Assembly: GCF_015265435.1 (NCBI RefSeq)
Contig: NZ_JABJWH010000009.1
Span: 62,001 to 126,000 of the forward strand
Direction: 5' to 3'
DNA length: 64,000 nt
DNA from: Alloalcanivorax profundimaris
GTDB lineage: Bacteria; Pseudomonadota; Gammaproteobacteria; Pseudomonadales; Alcanivoracaceae
In this document: one piece after another, positions 18,326-29,720 of the stretch
Numbering within the stretch: the stretch's first letter is position 1
How the letters are laid out: each line of letters begins with the position of its first letter
Notes under the pieces: model-generated
Seen by the model: only the letters and a program-made list of their open reading frames with translations
What the model was told of the DNA's origin: nothing
Database searches by the model: none
Translations under genes and position numbers: made by a program

Positions 18326-19840
18326 ATGAGCTTGAACAACGATCTGAACCACCTGCTCGACGAACGCACCCGCCGTTTCCTGGAACAGGACTCGCAGCGG
18401 ATGCTGATCGGCGCGCACTGGCGCGATGCCCGTGACGGTGGCCGGCTGGAGGTGACCAACCCGGCCGATGAGCAATCCCTGGGCAGCGTGGCCGCCGCCG
18501 GCGAGGCGGACGTGGACGATGCCGTCGCGGCGGCCCGCGCGGCGCTGGAAGACGGCCCCTGGGCGCGGGCCCGGCCCAACGGGCGCGAACGGCTGCTGCT
18601 GAAACTGGCGGATCTGATGGAACGCGATGCCCGGGTGCTGGCGCAGCTGGACTCGGTGGACAACGGCAAGTCGGCGCAGATCGCGGAAGCGGTGGACGTC
18701 ACCCTGGCCATCGCCTTCTTTCGCTACATGGCCGGCTGGGCCACCAAGATCGAAGGCGGCACCCATGAGGTGTCGGCGCTGATGGCCGCGCCGGAGGCGG
18801 AATTCTCCGCCTTTACCCGGCGCGAGCCGGTGGGCGTGGTGGCGGCCATCGTGCCGTGGAATTTCCCGCTGCTGATGGCCGCCTGGAAACTGGCGCCGGC
18901 CCTGGCCGCCGGCTGCACCGTGGTGCTCAAGCCCGCCGAGCAGACGCCGCTGTCCGCTCTGTATCTGGGGCAGCTGATTCAGGAGGCCGGCTTCCCCGCC
19001 GGCGTCGTCAACGTGATCACCGGCGACGGCCCGGGCACCGGCGCGCCGCTGACCCGCCACCCGGGCATCAACAAGATCAGCTTTACCGGCTCCACCGAAG
19101 TGGGCCAGATGATCGGCCGCGCCGCCATGGACAACATGGCCCGCGTCACCCTGGAACTGGGTGGCAAGTCACCGATGATCGTGCTCGACGACTACGACCC
19201 GGAGCAGGCCGCCCAAGGCGCCGCCCAGGCGATCTTCTTCAACCACGGCCAGGTGTGTTCCGCCGGGTCGCGGCTCGATGTGCACAAGAGCCGCTACGAT
19301 CAGGTGGTGGAGGGGCTGGCCCGGCTGGCCGACGAGATCACCCTGGGCCACGGGCTGGATCCGGACAACCAGATGGGCCCGCTGGTGTCCCGCGAGCAGA
19401 TGGAGCGCGTGCTCGGCTACATCGACTCCGGCCGCGAACAGGGCGCGCAGGTGGCGACGCGCGGCGGCGGTGCGCCGGAGCGGGGCTATTTCGTGCGCCC
19501 CACCGTATTCGCCGGCACCGACGACGCCCTGCGCGTGGCCCGCGAGGAAATCTTCGGGCCGGTGGTGGTGGCGCTGCCCTACGACGACATCGAGGAAGTG
19601 GCCCGGCGCGCCAACGACAGCGCCTACGGGCTGGCAGCCAGTGTCTGGTCCAACGACCTGTCCCGGGTGCACCGGCTGATTCCCCGCCTCAAGGCCGGCA
19701 GCGTCTGGGTCAACTGCCACAACATGCTCGACCCGGCCATGCCCTTCGGCGGTTATAAGATGTCCGGTTTCGGCCGTGACATGGGTCGCGATTCGCTAAA
19801 CGCCTATCTGGAAACAAAATCCGTGGTAATGGCATTGTAG
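18326..19840 (+). CDS. Aldehyde dehydrogenase (NAD(P)+-dependent)
   Basis: Aldehyde dehydrogenase superfamily enzyme of 504 residues. It has the substrate/cofactor motif VPWNFPLLMAAWK, the general-base Glu in LELGGKSP and the nucleophilic Cys in NHGQVCSAGSR. The fold-closing PFGGYKMSGFGRDMG is also present. The start follows the PQQ dehydrogenase stop by 2 nt, so aldehyde made in the periplasm is probably oxidised to the acid by this cytoplasmic partner, and the acid activated by the ligases downstream. No signal peptide is seen. Confidence 0.95.
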   Translation: MSLNNDLNHLLDERTRRFLEQDSQRMLIGAHWRDARDGGRLEVTNPADEQSLGSVAAAGEADVDDAVAAARAALEDGPWARARPNGRERLLLKLADLMERDARVLAQLDSVDNGKSAQIAEAVDVTLAIAFFRYMAGWATKIEGGTHEVSALMAAPEAEFSAFTRREPVGVVAAIVPWNFPLLMAAWKLAPALAAGCTVVLKPAEQTPLSALYLGQLIQEAGFPAGVVNVITGDGPGTGAPLTRHPGINKISFTGSTEVGQMIGRAAMDNMARVTLELGGKSPMIVLDDYDPEQAAQGAAQAIFFNHGQVCSAGSRLDVHKSRYDQVVEGLARLADEITLGHGLDPDNQMGPLVSREQMERVLGYIDSGREQGAQVATRGGGAPERGYFVRPTVFAGTDDALRVAREEIFGPVVVALPYDDIEEVARRANDSAYGLAASVWSNDLSRVHRLIPRLKAGSVWVNCHNMLDPAMPFGGYKMSGFGRDMGRDSLNAYLETKSVVMAL

Positions 19841-19859
19841 TTATCCGTCCCCTCCAGTT

Positions 19860-19885
19860 GCCGGCGGCCCGCGCCGCCGGCGTTT
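19860..19885 (+). terminator. GC stem-loop between ALDH and ligase genes
   Basis: Perfect 8-bp stem GCCGGCGG/CCGCCGGC with a 6-nt loop, then GTTTC. The T-run is too short for a confident terminator; it may only attenuate read-through or stabilise the upstream mRNA. Confidence 0.45.
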
Positions 19886-19925
19886 CGCACCACGAACATT
19901 CCGATAACAATGACGTGGAGGAAGT

Positions 19926-21612
<1,687 letters not shown>

Positions 21613-21620
<8 letters not shown>

Positions 21621-23232
21621 TTACCAAACCGCCGTGGAACGGTTCGATCTACAGCGCGCCGTGGACCGTGACCTGCACGGTTCCCTGGAGGCCCTGAACG
21701 CCTGCGTGGAATGCTGCGACCGCCACCTGGGCCAGGACCGGGTGGCGCTTTATCAGGAAAGCGAGGACGGCCATGGCGAGCAGTACACCTTCGAGCAACT
21801 GAGCGACGCCGCCGGGCGCTTCGCCACCGTGCTCGCGGACCGGGGCGTGGGCGCCGGCGACCGCGTGGCGGGGCTGCTGCCCCGGCGGGTGGAACTGCTG
21901 ATCACGGTGCTCGCCACCTGGCGCCTGGGCGCGGTCTATCAGCCGCTGTTCACCGCCTTCGGCCCCAAGGCCATCGAGCACCGGGTGCATGCCGCCGACA
22001 CCCGCGTCATCGTCACCGACCGCGACAATCGGGACAAACTCGACGAGGTCGACACCGACGCGGCGGTGATCACGGTGGACGCCGACCGCGACGGCGACGG
22101 CGACTTCCACGCCCTGATGGAGGGCACCCGGGACCCTCACCCGCCGGTGATGCGCGACGCCCGGGACCCGTTCCTGATGATGTTCACCTCCGGCACCACC
22201 GGGTTGCCCAAGGCGGTGCCGGTGCCGCTCAGGGCGATTCTCGCCTTCCAGGGCTACCTGCGCGACGCCGTGGGCCTGCGCGAGGACGACCGCTTCTGGA
22301 ATCTGGCCGATCCGGGCTGGGCCTATGGCCTGTACTACGCGATCACCGGCCCGCTGGCCCTGGGCCACGCCACCACCTTCTACAGCGGCGGCTTCAGCGT
22401 CGAAAGCACCTGCCGGGTGATCGAGAAATACCGGATCACCAACCTGGCCGGCTCGCCCACCGCCTTCCGCCTGATGATGGCCGGCGGCGCGCCGGTGGTG
22501 GAGGCACTGCGCGGCCGGCTGCGCGCCGTCAGCAGCGCCGGCGAGCCGCTCACCCCGGCGGTGATCCGCTGGTTCGCCGAGGAGCTGGGCGTCACCATCC
22601 ACGACCACTACGGCCAGACCGAACTGGGCATGGTGCTGTGCAACCACCATGCGCTGCGCCATCCGGTCCGCGAGGGCGCCGCCGGCGTGGCCGTGCCCGG
22701 GCACCGGGTGGTGGTGGTCGATGACCAGGGCCGGGAGCTGCCCCCCGGTGAGCCCGGCATTCTGGCGGTGGACCGGCGCCAGTCGCCGCTGTTCTGGTTC
22801 GAGGGCTATCCGTCGGCGCCGGGCAAGTCGTTCCTCGGCGATTACTATCTCAGCGGCGATACCGTGGAAGGCAACGAGGACGGCACCATCAGCTTTCAGG
22901 GCCGGGACGACGACATCATCACCACCTCCGGTTACCGGGTCGGCCCCTTCGACGTGGAAAGCGCCCTGATCGAACACCCGGCGGTGGTGGAGGCGGCGGT
23001 GGTCGGCGTGCCGGACCCGGAGCGCACCGAGATCGTCAAGGCGTTCGTGGTCACCGGCGCCGGCCACGCCGGCGACGAAGCGCTGGCCCGGGAGCTTCAG
23101 GAGCAGGTGCGTCACCGGCTGTCGGCCCACGCCTATCCGCGCCGGATCGAATTCGTGGACAGCCTGCCGAAAACACCCAGCGGCAAGATTCAGCGTTTCC
23201 TGCTGCGCGGGCAGGCAACCCCGGAGCGGTAA
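21613..23232 (+). CDS. Second acyl-CoA synthetase (acetyl/medium-chain type)
   Basis: ANL ligase of 539 residues, only distantly similar to the preceding one. The motifs [28 protein letters not shown] and [20 protein letters not shown] are present, with the catalytic C-terminal [13 protein letters not shown]. The HDHYGQTE stretch and the WFEGY region are closest to the medium-chain/acetyl-CoA-synthetase-like group. Translation overlaps the upstream gene, so the pair is co-expressed. Two ligases side by side suggest different chain lengths or an unusual acid. Confidence 0.9.
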
Positions 23233-23233
23233 T

Positions 23234-23265
23234 ACTTTGGCACCAATCATCAGCGACTTTGGCAC
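23234..23265. promoter_or_regulatory. Direct repeat ACTTTGGCAC x2
   Basis: The 10-mer ACTTTGGCAC occurs at 23234-23243 and 23256-23265, 22 bp apart, which is two helical turns. It lies about 77 nt upstream of the TonB receptor and may be a regulator site. The TTGGCAC words recall sigma-54 -24 elements but no -12 partner is at the right distance. Confidence 0.45.
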
Positions 23266-23341
23266 GCAACGCATTGAGCCGGCGGAGGTTAATCGCTAGC
23301 GTCCCGGTAACATCAAGAATGCCAACAAAACGAGGACCGCC

Positions 23342-25411
23342 ATGCACCGCCACCTGCTCGCCTGGCTGGGCGGGGCCGCCCTGGCCCTGCCCGGCGTCGC
23401 CGCCGCCCTGACCCCCGACGACACCCACGAGCTGGACGCGGTCACCGTCACCGGCACGCGCCTGGAACGGGATCTCGCCGATCTGCCCGGCGCCGCCACG
23501 GTGGTGGACGCGGCCCGGGTGCAGGCCGGCCAGCCGCGCCTGCAGTTGGACGAAAGCCTGAGCCGGGTGCCCGGCCTGTACCTGCAGAACCGCTACAACT
23601 TCGCCCAGGGGCTGCGGCTTTCCAGCCGCGGCTTCGGCGCCCGGGCGCCGTTCGGGGTACGTGGTTTACGCCTGAACGTGGACGGTTTTCCCGAGACCCT
23701 GCCGGACGGCCAGTCCCAGGTGGACGCCATCGACCTGGACGGCCTGGAATCGATCACCGTGCTGCGCGGCCCGTCCTCGGTGTTGTACGGCAACGCCACC
23801 GGCGGCGTGGTGGACATGACCACGCGCACCGGCCGCGACCTGCGCTACGACCAGCGCGTGAGCGTGGCCGGCGGCGAGAACGGCTACCGCAAGGCGCGCC
23901 TGGAACTGGGCGGCGCCGACCGCGACGGCCACCATTACCTGAGCCTCACCGGCCTGCGCCACGACGGCCAGCGCCAGCAGAGCGACATGGAAAAATATCT
24001 GCTTAACGCCCGGGTGGGCCGCGCCCTCTCCGAGGACCGGGATCTGGAGCTGTTCTTCACCGCCCTGGACACCCCGGTGGCCGAGGACCCGGGCGGCCTG
24101 ACCCGCGCCCAGGTGGACGACGACCGTGACCAGGCGGCGCGCTTCTCCAACCTGCTGGACGCCGGCCAGGAAGTGACCCAGCAACGCCTGGGCGTGCTCT
24201 ACCGGGACCGCGGCCTGGGCGGCGAGCTGCGCCTGCGCGGCTTCGTCACGCAGCGGGATTTCCGCCAGCAACTGCCCTTCCCCGGCAGCAGCCTGATCGA
24301 CTATCAACGGCTGTTTTACGGGCTGCGCCTGGAATACACCAACCAGGCACGCCTGTTCGGCCTGGACCACCGTTTCATCGTCGGCGTGGACGCGGACCGC
24401 CAGCGGGACGATCGGGGCCGGCGCAGCGTCAACGTGGCCGGCCAGGTCACCGGCGAAACCGCCGACGAGGACCAGACCGCCACCGCCAGCGGCCTGTTCG
24501 TGCAGACCGACACCGACCTCACCGACACCCTGGTGCTGGCCCTGGGCGCCCGCGCCGACCGGGTACGCCTGGACATCGACGACCACCGTCTGGTGGACGG
24601 CGACCAGAGCGGCGACCAGACCTTCAACGAAGGCAGCTACAGCGCCGGCCTCACCTGGCACCTGCACCCCCGCCACAGCGTCTACGCCACGGTCAGCAAC
24701 GCCTTCGAGACACCCACCTTCACCGAGCTGGCCAACCCCTCCGGCGCCGGCGGCTTCAACCCGGACCTGGACCCGCAGAAGGCGGTGAACCGGGAAATCG
24801 GCGGCCGTGGCCGGCTCGGCCGGCGGCTGTTCTACGACCTGGCCCTGTTCAGCGTGCGGGTGCGCGACGAGATCACCCCCTATGAACTGAACGGCCGCAC
24901 CTTCTACGACAACGCCGCGCGCACCCGGCGCGACGGCCTGGAACTGATGCTCGAGCACCAGACCACCGAGCGGCTCACCCTGACCCTGGCCTACACCTAC
25001 TCGGACTTCGAATTCGAGGACTTCTTCGATGAGCAGCAAAGCCAGGACGTGAGCGGCAACCGGCTGCCCGGCCTGCCCCGCCATCATCTGTTCGCGGAAG
25101 CCGCCTGGCGCTGGTCCAACGGCGCCTTCCTGGTGGTCGACGGCGATTACGCCGGTCAGGTCTACGCGGAGAACAGCAACGAAACGGAAGTGGACGATTA
25201 TCTGGTGGCCGGCCTGCGCGGCGGACGGGAATGGCGCCTGGGCGGTCGCGCCCTGACGCTCTACGCGGGGATCAAGAATCTGTTCGACGAGGACTACATC
25301 GCCAACCTGCGCATCAACGCCAACAGCGATCGCCCCGACCCGGCGGATCGGGGCTATTACGAACCGGCGCCGGGCCGCCACTGGTACGCCGGCGCCTCCT
25401 ACGCCTGGTGA
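23342..25411 (+). CDS. pqqU: TonB-dependent outer-membrane receptor, PqqU/YncD-like
   Basis: Outer-membrane transporter of 689 residues: signal peptide to about residue 23, TonB box DAVTVTGTR, plug domain (about 40-160) with RGFGARAPFGVRGLRL and DGQSQ, and a 22-strand barrel ending YASYAW-like. Recalled features of E. coli YncD/PqqU recur in order: FGVRGLRLxVDG, a DPGGLT segment, FETPTFTEL, ARTRRDGLEL, NRLPGLPR, and the terminal YYEPAPGRHWY. YncD/PqqU imports the cofactor PQQ. The gene follows a PQQ dehydrogenase operon and no pqqABCDE genes are present in the window. The similarity is from memory, not an alignment; a siderophore receptor is the main alternative. Confidence 0.8.
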   Translation: MHRHLLAWLGGAALALPGVAAALTPDDTHELDAVTVTGTRLERDLADLPGAATVVDAARVQAGQPRLQLDESLSRVPGLYLQNRYNFAQGLRLSSRGFGARAPFGVRGLRLNVDGFPETLPDGQSQVDAIDLDGLESITVLRGPSSVLYGNATGGVVDMTTRTGRDLRYDQRVSVAGGENGYRKARLELGGADRDGHHYLSLTGLRHDGQRQQSDMEKYLLNARVGRALSEDRDLELFFTALDTPVAEDPGGLTRAQVDDDRDQAARFSNLLDAGQEVTQQRLGVLYRDRGLGGELRLRGFVTQRDFRQQLPFPGSSLIDYQRLFYGLRLEYTNQARLFGLDHRFIVGVDADRQRDDRGRRSVNVAGQVTGETADEDQTATASGLFVQTDTDLTDTLVLALGARADRVRLDIDDHRLVDGDQSGDQTFNEGSYSAGLTWHLHPRHSVYATVSNAFETPTFTELANPSGAGGFNPDLDPQKAVNREIGGRGRLGRRLFYDLALFSVRVRDEITPYELNGRTFYDNAARTRRDGLELMLEHQTTERLTLTLAYTYSDFEFEDFFDEQQSQDVSGNRLPGLPRHHLFAEAAWRWSNGAFLVVDGDYAGQVYAENSNETEVDDYLVAGLRGGREWRLGGRALTLYAGIKNLFDEDYIANLRINANSDRPDPADRGYYEPAPGRHWYAGASYAW

Positions 25412-25423
25412 GCGTGGGGAGGA

Positions 25424-25852
25424 TCACATGATGCCCGCCGCCTTCTTGATGTCGTTGACGCTCTGCTTGGTGAGATCCTTGTCCACTTCGCGGATCACCA
25501 CCTCCTTGGTGGGATCGTCCAGCTTGTCGCGCAGCGTGCCCAGGAAGCGGGGTTCGGCGATCAGAATGAAATCGTCCACGCCGCCCTTGTCGTGGGCCGC
25601 CTTCATGTAGGACGCCACTTCCTTGGCGAAGAACGCCGCGTGCTTGTCGGAGGTGGCCTGCTGGTTGCCGGTGGCGCGGGGGTTGCCGTGCAGGGCGCCG
25701 CTGCCTTCCTTGCCGCCTTCACCGGTGCGCAGGTCGCCGGCGTGGGCCTGGCTTTCCGGATGATCCAGGTGGTCGATTTCGCGAATGCGGCCGACCTGGT
25801 GGGCGAACACGCGGGCATGGGCGGCGTTGCTGGCGATCACGTAGGTGGTCAT
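25424..25852 (-). CDS. Host attachment family protein
   Basis: Small protein of 142 residues with the bacterial host-attachment/eRF1-like fold. It begins TYVIASNAAHARVFA and ends with SVNDIKKAAGIM; FILIAEPRFLGTLR and the region DKDLTKQ are typical of the family. The middle (residues 40-75) is Gly/Lys rich and low in structure. The family was named from plant-associated bacteria; a role in attachment here is not supported by context. It converges on the TonB receptor gene with a 12-nt gap. Confidence 0.85.
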   Translation of the reverse strand: MTTYVIASNAAHARVFAHQVGRIREIDHLDHPESQAHAGDLRTGEGGKEGSGALHGNPRATGNQQATSDKHAAFFAKEVASYMKAAHDKGGVDDFILIAEPRFLGTLRDKLDDPTKEVVIREVDKDLTKQSVNDIKKAAGIM

Positions 25853-25981
25853 GGCTCTCTCCTGGTTCCGTGTGTGACTGCTCCTTCCCCCCTAACCTCG
25901 CGTTCCCCGCCCTTGCGTTCAACCCGTACCCCGCACCGCGCCGGTAAAAAACCATCAAACCCGTTCACCGCGCTATGAAAC

Positions 25982-26013
25982 AAAAAAAGCCGCCCCGGGG
26001 TTGGAGAGGCGGC
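25982..26013 (-). terminator. Rho-independent terminator of adhP
   Basis: Read on the minus strand: stem GCCGCC/GGCGGC with a 13-nt loop, followed by seven T. It lies 34 nt after the adhP stop codon. Confidence 0.85.
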
Positions 26014-26046
26014 GAAGTCAAGGCAGGAACAGGTTCAGCGCCGCAT

Positions 26047-27075
26047 TCAGGACATCATATCGAGCACGATGCGCCCTTCGATCTTGCCCTCCAGCATGCG
26101 CTGGAAGACATCGTTGATGTTGTCGAGTTTTTCCGTGGCCACGGTGGCCTTGACCTTGCCTTCGCCGGCGAAGTCGAGCGCCTCCTGCAGGTCCTGACGG
26201 GTGCCGACGATGGAGCCGCGCACGGTGATGCCGTTAAGCACCGTGTCGAAGATCGGCAGCGGGAATTCACCCGGTGGCAGACCGTTGAGCACCAGGGTGC
26301 CGCCCCGGCGCAGCATGCGCTGGGCCTGGTCGAAGGCCTTGGGCGAAACGGCGGTGACCAGCACCCCGTGGGCGCCGCCGATGTCGCGCTTGAGCACCTC
26401 CGCCGGATCGGCGCGCAGCGCATTGACGGTGAGGGTGGCGCCGAGTCGCTCGGCCAGGGCCAGCTTGCCGTCGTCGATGTCCACGGCGGCCACGTTGAAG
26501 CCCATGGCCTTGGCGTACTGCACCGCCATGTGGCCGAGGCCACCGATACCGGAGATCACCACCCATTGCCCGGGGCGCGCTTCGGTCATCTTCAGGCCCT
26601 TGTAGACCGTGACGCCGGCGCACAGCACCGGAGCGATTTCGAGGAAATCCACGTTGTCCGGCAGCCGCCCCACGTAGCCGGCATCGGCCAGGGTGTAATC
26701 CGCGAAGCCGCCGTTCACCGAGTAGCCGGTGTTTTCCTGCGATTCGCACAGGGTCTCCCAGCCACCCAGGCAGTGTTCGCAATGGCCACAGGCGGAATAG
26801 AGCCAGGGCACGCCAACCCGGTCGCCTTCCTTGACGTGCTTGACCCCGTCGCCCACCGCCACCACATGGCCAACGCCTTCGTGGCCGGGGATAAAGGGCG
26901 GCTCCGGTTTCACCGGCCAATCGCCGTGGGCGGCGTGCAGGTCGGTGTGGCACACCCCGGAAGCGGCCACGCGGACCAGGATCTCACCCTGCCCGGGGCG
27001 CGGGGTGGCGACCTCCTCGATCGCCAGCGGCTCGCCGAAGCGGCGCACCACGGCGGCTTTCATTGTCTTTTCCAT
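26047..27075 (-). CDS. adhP: Zinc-dependent alcohol dehydrogenase, AdhP type
   Basis: Medium-chain dehydrogenase of 342 residues. The catalytic zinc ligands are in [17 protein letters not shown] and CAGVT; the structural zinc motif is [15 protein letters not shown]. The NAD-binding [14 protein letters not shown] and the downstream VDIDD acidic end point to NAD(H). I start at ATG 27075, which has GAGGAGG at a spacing of about 8; the upstream ATG at 27081 is too close to that site. The gene follows an ExaC-type aldehyde dehydrogenase 73 nt away. It offers a soluble ethanol/acetaldehyde route beside the PQQ enzymes. Confidence 0.95.
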   Translation of the reverse strand: MEKTMKAAVVRRFGEPLAIEEVATPRPGQGEILVRVAASGVCHTDLHAAHGDWPVKPEPPFIPGHEGVGHVVAVGDGVKHVKEGDRVGVPWLYSACGHCEHCLGGWETLCESQENTGYSVNGGFADYTLADAGYVGRLPDNVDFLEIAPVLCAGVTVYKGLKMTEARPGQWVVISGIGGLGHMAVQYAKAMGFNVAAVDIDDGKLALAERLGATLTVNALRADPAEVLKRDIGGAHGVLVTAVSPKAFDQAQRMLRRGGTLVLNGLPPGEFPLPIFDTVLNGITVRGSIVGTRQDLQEALDFAGEGKVKATVATEKLDNINDVFQRMLEGKIEGRIVLDMMS

Positions 27076-27089
27076 GCTCATACCTCCTC

Positions 27090-27122
27090 ATCGGGCGGGC
27101 GGCCATTGGCCACCCGCCCGAT
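27090..27122. other. Intercistronic hairpin before adhP
   Basis: Perfect 10-bp inverted repeat ATCGGGCGGG/CCCGCCCGAT, 13-nt spacer, immediately before the adhP ribosome binding site. It may end or attenuate the transcript from the upstream aldehyde dehydrogenase; there is no T-run. Confidence 0.6.
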
Positions 27123-27148
27123 GTCGTTCTTGTAGGAAAAACCGTGAA

Positions 27149-28669
27149 TCAGAAGAAGCCGAGGGGATTGATGTCGTAGCTCACCAGCAGGTTCTTGGTC
27201 TGCTGGTAGTGCTCCAGGGCCACCTTGTGGGTCTCGCGGCCGACGCCGGATTTCTTGTAGCCGCCGAAGGCGGCGTGGGCCGGATAGGCGTGGTAGCAGT
27301 TGGTCCAAACGCGCCCGGCCTGGATGCCCCGGCCCATGCGGAACGCCACGTTGATGTCGCGGCTCCACACCCCGGCGCCGAGGCCGAACTCGGTGTCGTT
27401 GGCGATGGCCAGGGCGTCCTCTTCGTCCTTGAAGGTGGTCACCGCCACCACCGGGCCGAAGATCTCTTCCTGGAACACGCGCATCTTGTTGTGCCCCTTG
27501 AGCAGCGTGGGCTGAATGTAGAAGCCGCCGCCGATGTCGCCGTCCAGGGTTTCCCGGTCACCGCCGGACAACACTTCGGCCCCCTCGGTGCGGGCCACTT
27601 CCATGTAGGACATGATCTTGTCGAACTGTTCCTGGGAGGCCTGGGCGCCCACCTGCACATCGGTGTCCAGGGGGTTGCCGCGCTTGATGGTCTTCATGCG
27701 CTCGAGCACGCGCCCCATGAAGTCGTCGTACATGTCTTCCTGGATCAGCGCCCGGGACGGGCAGGTGCACACCTCGCCCTGGTTGAAGAACGCCAGCACC
27801 AGGCCTTCCACCGCCTTATCGATGAATTGCGGTTCGGCGTTCATGATGTCGGCGAAGTAGATGTTGGGGGATTTGCCGCCCAGCTCCACGGTGGAGGGAA
27901 TGATGTTTTCCGCCGCGCACTTGAGGATGTGCGAGCCCACCGGGGTGGAGCCGGTGAAGGCGATCTTGGCGATGCGCTTGCTGGTGGCCAGGGCCTGGCC
28001 GGCTTCCTCGCCGAAGCCGTTGACGATGTTGATCACGCCGGCGGGCAGCAGATCGCCGATCAGCTCCATGACCTTGAGAATCGAGGCCGGGGTCTGCTCG
28101 GCGGGCTTGAGCACCACGCAGTTGCCGGCGGCCAGGGCCGGGGCCAGCTTCCAGGCCGCCATCAGGATCGGGAAGTTCCAGGGAATGATCTGGCCGACCA
28201 CGCCCAGGGGCTCATGGAAGTGGTAGGCCACGGTGTTGGCGTCAATGTCGGCGGCGCTGCCTTCCTGGGCGCGGATGCAGCCGGCGAAATAGCGGAAATG
28301 GTCCACCGCCAGGGGCAGGTCGGCGTTGAGGGTTTCACGCACCGCCTTGCCGTTGTCCCAGGTCTCCGCCACGGCCAGGGCTTCCAGGTTCCGTTCCAGG
28401 CGGTCGGCGATGCGCAGCAGCAGATTGGAGCGCTCGCCCGCGGAGGTGCGGCCCCAGGCCGGCGCCGCCTTGTGGGCGGCGTCCAGGGCCAGGTCGATGT
28501 CCTCCGTGGAGGAACGGGCGATCTGGCAGAACACCTTGCCGTTCACCGGGCTCACGTTGTCGAAGTAGCGGCCGTGGACGGGGGCCACCCATTCACCGCC
28601 GATGTAGTTCTCGTAGCGTTCCTGGAAGGAGACCACGGCTCCTTGGCTACCGGGGTTGTCGTAAATCAT
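27149..28669 (-). CDS. exaC: NAD+-dependent acetaldehyde dehydrogenase ExaC/AcoD type
   Basis: Aldehyde dehydrogenase of 506 residues, close to the Pseudomonas ExaC length. The motif [12 protein letters not shown], the Glu in [11 protein letters not shown] and the Cys in [13 protein letters not shown] (an adjacent-Cys pair typical of ExaC/AcoD) are present, and [20 protein letters not shown] is highly specific for this group. It completes ethanol to acetate together with ExaA (31122) and precedes adhP on the same strand. Start 28669 has GAGGA upstream. A candidate operator lies at 28741-28756. Confidence 0.95.
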   Translation of the reverse strand: MIYDNPGSQGAVVSFQERYENYIGGEWVAPVHGRYFDNVSPVNGKVFCQIARSSTEDIDLALDAAHKAAPAWGRTSAGERSNLLLRIADRLERNLEALAVAETWDNGKAVRETLNADLPLAVDHFRYFAGCIRAQEGSAADIDANTVAYHFHEPLGVVGQIIPWNFPILMAAWKLAPALAAGNCVVLKPAEQTPASILKVMELIGDLLPAGVINIVNGFGEEAGQALATSKRIAKIAFTGSTPVGSHILKCAAENIIPSTVELGGKSPNIYFADIMNAEPQFIDKAVEGLVLAFFNQGEVCTCPSRALIQEDMYDDFMGRVLERMKTIKRGNPLDTDVQVGAQASQEQFDKIMSYMEVARTEGAEVLSGGDRETLDGDIGGGFYIQPTLLKGHNKMRVFQEEIFGPVVAVTTFKDEEDALAIANDTEFGLGAGVWSRDINVAFRMGRGIQAGRVWTNCYHAYPAHAAFGGYKKSGVGRETHKVALEHYQQTKNLLVSYDINPLGFF

Positions 28670-28740
28670 CGCGAAGTGTCCTCGTTATTGGTGCGAATCG
28701 TCAGAATCAGGTTAGTCCCGGGCGCGCGCCACGCGCATGC

Positions 28741-28756
28741 GACCAAGGTATTGGTC
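28741..28756. promoter_or_regulatory. Palindrome GACCAA-GGTA-TTGGTC
   Basis: Perfect 6-bp arms with a 4-nt spacer, 72 nt upstream of the exaC start. It may be a regulator site for exaC. No binding protein is implied by the sequence. Confidence 0.45.
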
Positions 28757-28763
28757 GGCGCCC

Positions 28764-29720
28764 TCATTTGGTCGTAGCCGCCGGCTCGCCCCACAGGTAG
28801 CGGCGCTCGTAGTCGGCGTAGAAGTGGCTCACCGAGCGGGTCAGTTCGTAGCGGGCCAGGGGCCAGGCGGCGATGGCTTCGGGCAGGGGCGCGTCGATCA
28901 CCCGGTTGGCGGTGGCGCCCCGTTCGGCGCCGGCGCGCAGCCGCCGATGCAGCCAGGCCAGCCAGGCGTCGGTGGCGGCGACCGGGCCCGGGTCCCGGGC
29001 CACCGGCCCGTGGCCCGGCACCAGCACCTTGAAGTCCAACGCCGCCAGCGTGGCCAGATCGTCGCGCCAGACCGCGATGCCCGGGCTGTGGGGCGTGGTG
29101 GGCGCGCGGTGGTGGAACACCAGATCGCCGGTGAACAGGACCCCGGTGGCCGGGTCCAGCACCGCCAGGTCGCTGCCGCTGTGGCCGCGCAACGCCAGCA
29201 GCCGCAGCGGGTAGCCGCCGAAGCGCCGTTCGCCGGCGGCCAGATCCACGCTGGCCGGCACCAGGCCGGTGTCCCGGGCGGCGTCGCCCAGACGTTGGTA
29301 GAGGGTGTCGCGGAAGGCCTCGCCGTGGCGGCGGAAGGCGGCGCGGGTGCCCGGCAAGGCGGCGATCTCCGCCTCCGGGAAGGCGCCATTGCCGAACACA
29401 TGGTCCGGATGGTGATGGGTGTTGAGCACCCAGCGCACCGGCTGGTCGGTGACGCCGGCGATGGCGGCGCGCAGGGCGTGGCCGTAGGCCAGGGTGCTGC
29501 CGGTGTCGATCACCAGCACGCCGTGGCCGGTGACGATGAAGGCGCTGTTGGCGATGTCGCCGCCGTTGTCCTCGCTGAGCTCCTCGGGGCGACCCTCCAC
29601 CATCCAGGTGTGCTCCGCCACCGGTTGCGGCGTCAGGTGGTGCTCAAAGGGCGGTGGCGCGGCGCCGGCGCCCAACGGCCACAGCAGCGCCGCCAGCAGA
29701 GCCGTGTCACGGAATCCCAT
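28764..29720 (-). CDS. Quinoprotein relay system zinc metallohydrolase (MBL fold)
   Basis: Exported metallo-beta-lactamase-fold protein of 318 residues. A signal peptide (MGFRDTALLAALLWPLGAGA) is followed by the zinc motif NTHHHPDHVFG, a distal His in GHSGSD, the bridging Asp in FTGDLVFHH and the terminal PGHG. It belongs to the family found with PQQ dehydrogenases and SoxYZ-like carriers. I start at ATG 29720 for the signal peptide; it overlaps the carrier gene by 14 nt. ATG 29732 is possible. A role in maintaining or loading the quinoprotein relay is the family proposal; the biochemical reaction is not established. Confidence 0.85.
   Translation of the reverse strand: MGFRDTALLAALLWPLGAGAAPPPFEHHLTPQPVAEHTWMVEGRPEELSEDNGGDIANSAFIVTGHGVLVIDTGSTLAYGHALRAAIAGVTDQPVRWVLNTHHHPDHVFGNGAFPEAEIAALPGTRAAFRRHGEAFRDTLYQRLGDAARDTGLVPASVDLAAGERRFGGYPLRLLALRGHSGSDLAVLDPATGVLFTGDLVFHHRAPTTPHSPGIAVWRDDLATLAALDFKVLVPGHGPVARDPGPVAATDAWLAWLHRRLRAGAERGATANRVIDAPLPEAIAAWPLARYELTRSVSHFYADYERRYLWGEPAATTK

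Noticed and set aside
23256..23276. Sigma-54 promoter before the TonB receptor (TTTGGCAC...)
   Set aside because: No GC at the required 12-bp distance from the GG; retained only as a direct repeat.
25424..25852. Prophage or phage-attachment gene
   Set aside because: The host attachment family is named from bacterial-host interaction, and no phage genes or att repeats are near.
28766..28776. TTTGGTCGTAG word shared with the exaA upstream region as an ErbR site
   Set aside because: At 28766 it codes for the C-terminus of the metallohydrolase, so conservation cannot be inferred from two other weak matches.
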